Below, piece after piece: positions 1 to 5,403 of a DNA stretch of 10,518 bases (the stretch's first letter is position 1; each line of letters begins with the position of its first letter). The notes below the pieces were generated by a model, which saw only the letters and a list, made by a program, of their open reading frames with translations, was not told the origin of the DNA and did no database searches. The translations under genes and the position numbers were made by a program. Source of the DNA: Rhodospirillales bacterium (GTDB lineage Bacteria; Pseudomonadota; Alphaproteobacteria; ATCC43930; CGMCC-115725); the NCBI GenBank assembly GCA_015654725.1, contig JAATGI010000216.1, positions 1 through 10,518 of the forward strand. Reading direction: 5' to 3'.

Positions 1-2
1 CC

Positions 3-1175
3 GGTCCCGATTGTCCGCCGGTGCGGGTTCAGCTCCTGGGCGAGCGCTTGATCGCGTTCCGCGACAGCGAGGGACGCATCGGCTTGCTCGACGAATTCTG
101 CGCCCATCGCCGCGTCTCGCTATGGTTCGGGCGTAACGAGGAATGCGGCCTGCGCTGCGCCTATCACGGTTGGAAATACGACGTCACCGGACAATGCGTC
201 GATCTTCCGTCCGAGCCCGAAGAGTCCGGCATCCGCGCGCGGGTGAAGCTCAAATCCTATCCCTGCGTCGAGCGCGGCCAAGTGGTGTGGGCCTATCTTG
301 GTCCGCCCGAATTGCGCCCCGATCCGCCGGCCTATGAATGGGCGCTGGTGCCGGACGAGCGCCGCTTCGTCACCAAGCGGCTGCAAGAATCCAACTATCT
401 TCAGGCGGTCGAGGGCGGCATCGATTCGAGTCATGTCTCGTTCCTGCATGGCGGCGCGTTGCGCACCGACCCGCTGCTCCAGGGCAGCAAGGGCAATCGC
501 TACAACGAAGAAGATCTGGCGCCGGTGTTCGAGATCGGCGAGTTCGAGGGCGGGCTGCTGATCGCCGCTCGGCGCAACGCCGATAACGGGCGGTATTACT
601 GGCGCATCACGCCGTGGCTGGCGCCGTTCTACACCCTCATTCCGCCGCGGGGCCGCAACCCCGTGAGCGGCCATGCCTGGGTTCCGATCGATGACGAGCA
701 TTGCTGGGCCTGGAGCATTTCCTATCACCCGCGCCGGGCGCTGACGCCGAGCGAGCGCGCGGCGATGAATGCGGGCGCCGGCATCCACGTCAAATACCAG
801 CCCGGCACCTTCGTTCCCCGCGCCAACAAGGGCAACGACTACCTGATGGATCGCGCGGCGCAGGCGGCGGGCATTTTCTTCAGCGGCGTGGAGGGCATCG
901 GCATGCAGGATGCCTCGCTGCAGGAAAGCATGGGGCCGATCGTCGATCGCAGCCTCGAACATCTGGTGGGCACCGATCGCGGCATCGTCATGATGCGCCG
1001 CGCGTTGCTGCGCGCGGTCGAGGCCAATCGCACGGGCCAAGCGATCCCCGGCCTGGATACCGCCGCGCAACAAGTTCGGTCCTGCGCCCTCGAACTGCCG
1101 CGCGACGTGCCGTTCGTGGACGGTGCCCGTGCCGGCTTGTTCCCCGAACTCTTCAGCGATCCGGTGACGGTCTAA
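3..1175 (+). CDS. Rieske 2Fe-2S aromatic ring-hydroxylating oxygenase, alpha subunit (phthalate 4,5-dioxygenase type), 5' partial
   Basis: The frame is open from the left edge, so the true start lies outside the window; a GTG at 21 is internal. Numbering from that GTG, the Rieske centre is C27-x-H29 and C46-x2-H49 (CAYHGW). The mononuclear iron site is D135-x2-H138-x4-H143 in EGGIDSSHVSFLH, and D297 in GMQDASLQESMGP is the likely carboxylate ligand. These spacings are those of the single-component-type oxygenases related to phthalate 4,5-dioxygenase. Such enzymes use electrons from a separate reductase to hydroxylate or demethylate aromatic rings; the substrate cannot be read from sequence. 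One oddity is that the first Rieske motif reads CAHRR where the family usually has CPHRG. No reductase gene is visible. It converges on the isomerase-like gene at 1316-2077, with a repeat element between them. Family call is confident, substrate unknown. Confidence 0.93.
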   Translation, partial: GPDCPPVRVQLLGERLIAFRDSEGRIGLLDEFCAHRRVSLWFGRNEECGLRCAYHGWKYDVTGQCVDLPSEPEESGIRARVKLKSYPCVERGQVVWAYLGPPELRPDPPAYEWALVPDERRFVTKRLQESNYLQAVEGGIDSSHVSFLHGGALRTDPLLQGSKGNRYNEEDLAPVFEIGEFEGGLLIAARRNADNGRYYWRITPWLAPFYTLIPPRGRNPVSGHAWVPIDDEHCWAWSISYHPRRALTPSERAAMNAGAGIHVKYQPGTFVPRANKGNDYLMDRAAQAAGIFFSGVEGIGMQDASLQESMGPIVDRSLEHLVGTDRGIVMMRRALLRAVEANRTGQAIPGLDTAAQQVRSCALELPRDVPFVDGARAGLFPELFSDPVTV

Positions 1176-1178
1176 GCC

Positions 1179-1326
1179 CTAGAGTCTGATCCAGTGAAAT
1201 GGAATCAAACTCTTCGTCGTCCCTGCGAAAGCAGGGACCCAGGGTAATCGCGCGTCGCTGGCCCTGGACCCCGGCTTTCGCCGGGGTGACGGTTGAGTGT
1301 TCCAATCTGAACGGATCAGACTCTAG
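1179..1326. repeat. Composite inverted-repeat (MITE/BIME-like) element
   Basis: The ends are a perfect 14-bp inverted repeat: CTAGAGTCTGATCC at 1179-1192 and its complement at 1313-1326. Inside sit two REP-like hairpins in opposite orientation. One is 1220-1226/1231-1237 with loop GAAA; the other is 1268-1275/1280-1287 with loop TTTC, so its complement also reads GAAA. Both carry a CCAGGG-type flank facing the centre. The element fills the gap between two convergent genes and reaches into the 3' end of the minus-strand gene, whose TGA stop (1316-1318) lies in the right terminal repeat. The paired hairpins could act as a bidirectional terminator. No transposase is encoded. Confidence 0.85.
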
Positions 1327-2077
1327 CGCCGCGATAAGCCGCCAAGAAGCGGCGGGTGGCGTCGCCCGCGCGGCGTGCGCGCTCGGCGAAGGGGAGATGC
1401 GCATCGGCCGCGCACGGCGCTTCGACATCGATCGTCACCTCGCGCGGCAGCGCCGCCATCAGATCGAACAGCGGCAGTTCGCCTTCGCCCGGATAAAGCC
1501 GGTGGCGCAGCGATTCCTCGCGCGGCGCGAGTTCCGGCGGTTTCACCAGGGGCGCATCGCAAAGCTGAACATAGGCGATGCGTTCGCGCTCGATCGCCGC
1601 GACCTCGGCCGGCGTGCCGCCCGAGCGCGCGAGATGGAGCGCGTCGATCACCAGCCCGGCATTGGGCTGGGCCGCTTCGTCCAGCACGCCCGCCGCATCG
1701 GCGATCGTCTTGACTTCGATGTAGGGCATGAATTCAAGCGCTATGCCGAGCCCGAGCCGGGCGGCGGCTTGGCACAAGGCGGCGAAATTCGCGACGAGGC
1801 GCGGCCGGTCGGGATCGTAGCCGGCGGCAAGGCAATGACTGGCGCCCAACTCGGCGGCAACGGCCATCGCGCGCTCGACCTGCGCCACGGCAAAGTCGGG
1901 GGCGAGCCAAATCCCGGTTGCCGAAAAAATGCCGATGCCGGTGGCGGCGAGACGGTGCCGGATCGCGGCCACGAGCGCCTCGTTGCCGGCGACCGGCGCG
2001 ATCGGTGCGACTCCCGGCGGGCCAATGACGCGCAAATCGATGGCGTCGAAGCCGCCCGCCGCCGCGGCATCGATCAA
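1316..2077 (-). CDS. Sugar phosphate isomerase/epimerase-like TIM-barrel protein (possibly 5' frameshifted)
   Basis: The 253-residue frame starting at TTG 2077 matches the xylose-isomerase-like TIM barrel (AP endonuclease 2) superfamily. Likely metal and substrate residues are E115 in IALEFMPY, D145 and H148 in VIDALHLARSGG, D174 in VQLCDAP and E219 in TIDVEAP. RHRLYPGEGELPL (191-203) is typical of the group. Members isomerise or epimerise keto sugars, inosose and similar compounds; the substrate here is unknown. The TTG is only the first start codon left in this frame. A strong ribosome binding site and ATG (2130-2132) lie upstream in another frame and appear to encode the missing first strand, so the gene is probably frameshifted (see finding). 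Its last codons and stop come from a repeat end. The Rieske neighbour suggests a catabolic setting, as an inference only. Confidence 0.8.
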   Translation of the reverse strand: MIDAAAAGGFDAIDLRVIGPPGVAPIAPVAGNEALVAAIRHRLAATGIGIFSATGIWLAPDFAVAQVERAMAVAAELGASHCLAAGYDPDRPRLVANFAALCQAAARLGLGIALEFMPYIEVKTIADAAGVLDEAAQPNAGLVIDALHLARSGGTPAEVAAIERERIAYVQLCDAPLVKPPELAPREESLRHRLYPGEGELPLFDLMAALPREVTIDVEAPCAADAHLPFAERARRAGDATRRFLAAYRGARV

Positions 2078-2126
2078 CTCAAGCGGCCCCGCCTCGGCAA
2101 CGGTGAGAGGCCAGCGAGAGTCGGCT

Positions 2127-2143
2127 CACCATCGAACCTCCTT
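2127..2143 (-). promoter_or_regulatory. Ribosome binding site and original start of the TIM-barrel gene
   Basis: On the minus strand AAGGAGG (2143-2137) is followed 4 bases later by ATG (2132-2130) and 7 bases later by an in-frame GTG. Translation from here gives MVSRLSLAS and then leaves the TIM-barrel frame, stopping at TGA 2081-2079. This is the best Shine-Dalgarno sequence near the gene, which is why the frame break matters. Confidence 0.7.
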
Positions 2144-2170
2144 GAAGCGTTTGCGTCTATCATAGAGCCA

Positions 2171-2581
2171 ATGAGCCGCACAGTGTCCGGGGTCGCTCTG
2201 GCCGTCGCCGTCATCGGCGCGGCGCTGGCGTCGCCGCGATCGCATGCCGCGGATCGCGATGCCGTCACCTGTCCAGCGAGCCTGCCGCCGGCGAAGGCTG
2301 GGGGCAACCGGTTACCGTTCCTCTATCTCGAACTCAAGATCGGTTCGCCGGACGGCAAACTTGGAACCATCGCCGCGGCACCGCCGGAATACGACCCGTC
2401 TGGGCGTCGTGGCCGCGAGGTTTTTCCGATGGCCGGCGAACCCGATGTGTTTCTCCGCTGTCACTATAAGGGTGGCCGCACGACAACGAAGCCGATCCCG
2501 CCCGGCACCAAACTCTGCGAAGTCGACTATACCTACATCGACGACGATGACCCGCGCGCCACCCGAATTTTTTGCCGGTGA
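2171..2581 (+). CDS. Small secreted four-cysteine protein, STY0301-like
   Basis: The protein has 136 residues. The N-terminus is a Sec signal peptide: MSR, a hydrophobic core at about 8-20, and a likely cut after SHA near residue 26. The mature part has four cysteines (C34, C97, C116, C135), enough for two disulfides. VTCPASLP, FLRCHYKGG and IPPGTKLCEVDY resemble the periplasmic STY0301-like family, whose function is not known. I chose ATG 2171 because coding character and the signal peptide begin there; the open frame further upstream overlaps the isomerase gene in antisense and is not coding. The gene diverges from the isomerase, whose original ATG is 38 bases away, so the promoters of both must share or overlap this short gap. 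No clear Shine-Dalgarno sequence was seen. That it is a real gene is likely; the family is a moderate call. Confidence 0.68.
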   Translation: MSRTVSGVALAVAVIGAALASPRSHAADRDAVTCPASLPPAKAGGNRLPFLYLELKIGSPDGKLGTIAAAPPEYDPSGRRGREVFPMAGEPDVFLRCHYKGGRTTTKPIPPGTKLCEVDYTYIDDDDPRATRIFCR

Positions 2582-2627
2582 CGCGTAACGGCTTTTGCCG
2601 GATGCGAAAAACCAGAGGATATCGAGT

Positions 2628-2703
2628 TGGCGTCCCCTGCGGGATTCGAACCCGCGTTGCCGCCGTGAGAGGGCGGCGTCCTGGGCCTCTAGACGAAGGG
2701 GAC
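2628..2703 (-). tRNA. tRNA-Glu (CTC)
   Basis: The 76-nt tRNA has an encoded CCA end (minus-strand 3' end at 2628). The acceptor stem GTCCCCT pairs fully with AGGGGAC. The D-arm region reads CGTCTAGAGGCCCAGGACG, the anticodon stem is CCGCC/GGCGG with loop CTCTCAC, and the T loop is GTTCGAATC. The anticodon CTC (complement of GAG at 2667-2669) decodes the glutamate codon GAG. The sequence is very close to the standard bacterial tRNA-Glu; the TTC-anticodon species that reads GAA is not in this window. Confidence 0.97.
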
Positions 2704-3030
2704 CGCGCGCGCTGTTCTAGACGCTCGCCGGAACCGTATCAAGCATGGCCGGTCGTTCCGGCGAAAGCAGGACCCAGAGGAAGCGAAACGTCGGTCGCCT
2801 GTGATTCCAAATGATCGAACCTTGGGTTGTCGGGATACCTCGGAGAAAGCCGCGTCTCTTGACATCGTTCGCGGTCCGCCTCATCTTATACGCATGAAGC
2901 GTACATCGGCCCCAAAGATGGTGCTATACATGATAGAATTTGGTGCACGCAAAAGGAGAATTAGCTGCAGATTCGCTGCAAATGCAGCAAAACCGGCATG
3001 GGGCTTCGATCTAGATCTGGTTGCCCGTTC
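2704..3030. other. Intergenic stretch without a convincing gene
   Basis: This is 327 bases between the tRNA and the HDAC-like gene. It holds a decayed REP-like copy (2752-2780) and a TTGACA hexamer (2859-2864) that could be a -35 box, with only a poor -10 (CATCTT) 17 bases on. A better -10-like TAGAAT (2934-2939) lacks a matching -35. There is an AAAAGGAG purine run (2951-2958) with no start codon at a useful distance, and a small hairpin GCTGCA/TGCAGC (2964-2969/2983-2988). The right half looks less GC-rich than the flanks. A 46-codon frame at 2894-3034 is not convincing. Confidence 0.6.
2752..2780 (+). repeat. Degenerate REP-like half copy
   Basis: The 29 bases align with the first hairpin unit of the 1179-1326 element (1216-1244): both begin GTCGT, share CGAAAGCAGG, and end in a CCCAG-type flank. 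Mismatches break the lower stem, so this copy looks decayed. It stands alone, without the opposing partner unit. Confidence 0.6.
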
Positions 3031-3957
3031 ATGACCACCGCCCTGGTCACCCACCCGGCCTGTCTGGCCCATGACACCGGGCGGCATCACCCGGAGTCGC
3101 CGGAACGGCTGCGTTCTGTCTTGGCTGCGCTGTCACAGGGGGCCTTCGACGATTTGCTTCGCATCGAAGCGCCAAATTGCACCCGCGACGATCTGGCGCT
3201 GATTCATCCGTTGTCGTTCGTCGAGGAGATTTTCGCCGCGATGCCGGCGACGGGCCACGCCGCGATCGATGCCGACACCGTCATCTCCCCGGGCTCGGGC
3301 GAGGCGGCACTGCGCGCGGCGGGTGCCGTGTGCGCCGCCGTCGATGCGGTGATGGCGGGCGAATGCGCCAACGCCTTCTGCGCGGTGCGGCCGCCCGGCC
3401 ACCACGCCGAGCCCGAACGCGCGATGGGTTTTTGCCTGTTCAACAATATCGCCATCGGCGCCGCGCGCGCCCACCGGGTCCATCGCCGCGAGCGGGTCGC
3501 GGTGGTCGATTTCGACGTCCATCACGGCAACGGCACGCAGGCCGCTTTCGAAGCCGATCCGCATTTTCTCTACGCCTCGACCCATCAATCGCCGCTTTAC
3601 CCCGGCACCGGCGCCGCCGAGGAAACCGGCGTCGGCAATATCGTCAATGCGCCGCTGCCGCCAGGGGCGGGATCACGCCAATTCCGCGCCGCTTTCGAGA
3701 CCGCGATCTTGCCCGCGCTCGAACATTTTCGCCCCGGCTTCGTGCTGATCTCGGCCGGCTTCGACGCGCACCGGCGCGATCCGCTGGCGGGCCTCAATTT
3801 GGACGAGGCCGATTTTGCTTGGGCCACGGCGCGACTCTGTGCCGTCGCCGCGCGCCACGCCGAAGGCCGAGTCGTGTCGTCGCTCGAAGGCGGCTACGAT
3901 CTGCCCGCGCTCGGCGCCAGCGCCGCCGCGCATGTCGCGGCGCTGATGGCGGCCTGA
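3031..3957 (+). CDS. Histone deacetylase family (acetoin utilization/polyamine deacetylase-like) protein
   Basis: The 308-residue zinc amidohydrolase has the arginase/deacetylase fold. Catalytic features are all present: paired histidines H124-H125 in RPPGHHAEP, zinc ligands D162 and H164 in DFDVHHGNGTQ, third ligand D245 in SAGFDAHRRDPL, and the transition-state tyrosine Y289 in EGGYD. Bacterial members remove acyl groups from lysine, acetylpolyamines or related amides; the substrate is unresolved. I took ATG 3031 because MTTALVTHPACLAHDTG matches family N-termini; a frame start at 2998 would add 11 unrelated residues. Neither start has a good Shine-Dalgarno sequence. It lies 51 bases before xseB on the same strand, an order seen in many alphaproteobacteria, so it may be co-transcribed with xseB-ispA. 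Confidence 0.93.
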   Translation: MTTALVTHPACLAHDTGRHHPESPERLRSVLAALSQGAFDDLLRIEAPNCTRDDLALIHPLSFVEEIFAAMPATGHAAIDADTVISPGSGEAALRAAGAVCAAVDAVMAGECANAFCAVRPPGHHAEPERAMGFCLFNNIAIGAARAHRVHRRERVAVVDFDVHHGNGTQAAFEADPHFLYASTHQSPLYPGTGAAEETGVGNIVNAPLPPGAGSRQFRAAFETAILPALEHFRPGFVLISAGFDAHRRDPLAGLNLDEADFAWATARLCAVAARHAEGRVVSSLEGGYDLPALGASAAAHVAALMAA

Positions 3958-4008
3958 CCGGCGGCCGAACCGCTTGCCGCCTCCCCGACTCACTGCCTAG
4001 AGTGAATC

Positions 4009-4260
4009 ATGGCCGAACCCCAGACGCCACCGGACGTCGCCGCTTTGAGCTTCGAGGACGCGCTTGGCGAGCTGGAGCAGCTCGTCAAGCGGCTCGAAGG
4101 CGGCAGCGGCAAGCTCGACGAGGCGATCGCCGCCTATGAGCGAGGCGCGTTCTTGAAGCGTCATTGCGAGGCGAAGCTGCGCGAGGCGCAGGCGCGCGTC
4201 GATAAAATCGTGGTCGGCGCGGACGGGCAGATCAAGACCGAGCCGGTGACGCTTGACTGA
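4009..4260 (+). CDS. xseB: Exodeoxyribonuclease VII small subunit
   Basis: The 83-residue protein is the usual XseB length. LSFEDALGELEQLVKRLEGG (13-32), LDEAIAAYERG (36-46) and LKRHCEAKLREA (49-60) form the conserved helical hairpin. XseB binds the large subunit XseA to make exonuclease VII, which degrades single-stranded DNA in the cytoplasm; xseA is not in this window. The stop overlaps the next start: ispA begins at TTG 4253, inside the last codons, pointing to translational coupling. Upstream of the ATG stands CTAGAGTGAATC, with no strong Shine-Dalgarno sequence. Confidence 0.95.
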   Translation: MAEPQTPPDVAALSFEDALGELEQLVKRLEGGSGKLDEAIAAYERGAFLKRHCEAKLREAQARVDKIVVGADGQIKTEPVTLD

Positions 4261-5167
4261 CCCGCAACGCGCCGACGAGACCGATTTCGCGGTGGCGCTC
4301 GCCGACGCCGCGCGGACGGTCGATATGGTGATCGACCGGCTGATCCCTGTGCCCGAGGGGCTCGAGGCGCGGGTGTTCGAGGCCATGCGCTATGCCGCGC
4401 TCGGCCCCGGCAAGCGGCTGCGGCCGTTTCTGGTGCTCGCGGGGTCGCGGCTGTTCGGCGTCAGCCGGCGCAGCGGGCTGCAGGCGGCGGCGGCGGTCGA
4501 AATGGTCCACGCCTATTCGCTGGTGCATGACGATCTGCCGGCGATGGACAACAGCGACCTGCGCCGCGGCCGGCCGACCTGCCACAAGGCGTTCGACGAT
4601 GCCACCGCGGTGCTGGCCGGCGACGGCCTGCTGACGCTGGCGTTCGAGGGGCTGGCGCAGCCCGACACCCATGGCGATCCCGGCGTGCGCTGCGAGCTGA
4701 TCGCGGCGCTGGCGCTCGCCGCCGGCAATCAGGGCATGGTCGGCGGCCAAATGATCGATCTGATCGCCGAGCACCGGCCCGATCTCGATATCGGCGCGAT
4801 CACGCGCCTTCAACGGCTCAAGACCGGCGCCCTGATCGCCTTTTCTTGCGAGGCCGGCGCCATTCTCGGCAAGGCGCCGCACGAGGCCCGGCAAGCGCTG
4901 CGCGGTTACGCCCACGATCTCGGCCTGGCGTTCCAGATCGCCGACGATCTCCTCGATGTCGAGGGCTCGCCGGAAAAGACCGGCAAACCGGTCGGCCAGG
5001 ACGCCGCCGCCGGCAAGGCGACGTTCGTCTCGATCCTCGGCATCGAGCGCGCCCGTGCCCATGCCGAGCTTCTGGTGACGCAGGCGGTGGCCCATCTCGA
5101 TCTGTTCGACCGCAATGCCGAACCGATGCGGCAAGCGGCGCGTTTCGTGGTCGAGCGCCGAGCCTAG
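4253..5167 (+). CDS. ispA: Farnesyl diphosphate synthase (geranyltranstransferase)
   Basis: The 304-residue all-alpha polyprenyl synthase condenses dimethylallyl or geranyl diphosphate with isopentenyl diphosphate to give farnesyl diphosphate in the cytosol. Seen motifs are GPGKRLRP (51-58, IPP binding), the first Asp-rich motif DDLPAMD (93-99, with the two-residue insertion typical of bacterial FPP synthases), LRRGRPTCHKAF (103-114), QRLKTGALI (187-195) and the second Asp-rich motif DDLLD (231-235). The TTG start overlaps xseB by 8 bases and gives the expected N-terminal helix; the next ATG (4325) would cut into it. The TAG stop lies within the CTAG that begins a repeat block. Farnesyl diphosphate feeds squalene and hopanoids, which fits the hpn genes downstream. 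The dxs gene often found next is missing. Confidence 0.95.
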   Translation: MTDPQRADETDFAVALADAARTVDMVIDRLIPVPEGLEARVFEAMRYAALGPGKRLRPFLVLAGSRLFGVSRRSGLQAAAAVEMVHAYSLVHDDLPAMDNSDLRRGRPTCHKAFDDATAVLAGDGLLTLAFEGLAQPDTHGDPGVRCELIAALALAAGNQGMVGGQMIDLIAEHRPDLDIGAITRLQRLKTGALIAFSCEAGAILGKAPHEARQALRGYAHDLGLAFQIADDLLDVEGSPEKTGKPVGQDAAAGKATFVSILGIERARAHAELLVTQAVAHLDLFDRNAEPMRQAARFVVERRA

Positions 5168-5229
5168 AGCGCGATCGTTTCGGACGGAAGCGCGAATCGC
5201 TTACGTCTGAAACGTGAATCGCGCTCTAG
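5164..5229. repeat. 66-bp inverted repeat with CTAGAGCGCGAT ends
   Basis: CTAGAGCGCGAT (5164-5175) is the exact complement of 5218-5229. The stem continues imperfectly inward (CGTTTCGGACG against CGTCTGAAACG), so the whole can fold as one long hairpin. It starts inside the ispA stop codon and shares the CTAGAGnnnGATC end with the element at 1179-1326. It may stop transcription from ispA. Confidence 0.75.
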
Positions 5230-5253
5230 TTTATTGAGTAGAGACGGATTCAC

Positions 5254-5306
5254 GCTCTTGACGGAATCGCGACGCGATTCCATCAAGAGCGATCCGGCTC
5301 TAGAGC
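5254..5306. repeat. Long hairpin plus CTAGAG repeat end
   Basis: Bases 5254-5270 and 5274-5290 pair at 16 of 17 positions around a 3-base loop, a very strong stem with no following T-run. It is bordered on the right by GATCCGGCTCTAG (5291-5303), an inverted CTAGAGnnnGATC end. Read on the minus strand from 5303, CTAG is followed by TGGAATC at the same distance (21 bases) as in the left end of the 1179-1326 element. The two are therefore probably relatives, the second in a shorter form. Confidence 0.7.
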
Positions 5307-5343
5307 GCCTTAAAAAACAAAAGGATGCAGGAAAACGCGACGC

Positions 5344-5357
5344 TCCCTATATAGGGA
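5344..5357. promoter_or_regulatory. Perfect palindrome upstream of hpnM
   Basis: TCCCTATATAGGGA is a perfect 14-bp palindrome 46 bases before the hpnM start, and its core holds TATATA, a possible -10. It is the only palindrome in the gap outside the CTAG repeats. No matching -35 hexamer is evident. It could be an operator or promoter element; no factor is assigned. Confidence 0.35.
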
Positions 5358-5403
5358 CGGTGCTGCACTGAACCGGTGCAAGCGAGAAAGGTGTTTACCA
5401 CGC

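Noticed and set aside
120..1073. 317-codon open frame antisense to the Rieske oxygenase
   Set aside because: No recognisable motifs, while the plus-strand frame has complete iron-ligand motifs.
1199..2170. Long plus-strand extension upstream of the secreted protein
   Set aside because: This part is antisense to the TIM-barrel gene and runs through the repeat element. Signal peptide and coding character begin only at ATG 2171.
2590..2602. CGGC-TTTT-GCCG hairpin downstream of the tRNA as a terminator
   Set aside because: The stem is only four to five pairs and no T-run follows it in the tRNA direction.
2628..2704. tRNA beginning one base earlier, at 2704, with acceptor GGTCCCC
   Set aside because: That register leaves a G-G pair at the first position. 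Starting at 2703 gives a fully paired 7-bp acceptor with a G discriminator and CCA.
2998..3030. Upstream ATG giving an 11-residue longer HDAC-like protein
   Set aside because: The extra residues (MGLRSRSGCPF) do not fit family N-termini and no Shine-Dalgarno sequence precedes it.
2894..3034. 46-codon frame whose stop overlaps the HDAC start as ATGA
   Set aside because: No ribosome binding site before its ATG, no recognisable motif, and it overlaps a hairpin region. The overlap with the next start is suggestive but not enough.
3997..4008. CTAGAGTGAATC before xseB as another copy of the CTAGAGnnnGATC repeat end
   Set aside because: It matches only CTAGAG and a shifted AATC, has no inverted partner nearby, and lies where a short leader would be expected. 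It may be a remnant, but the evidence is weak.
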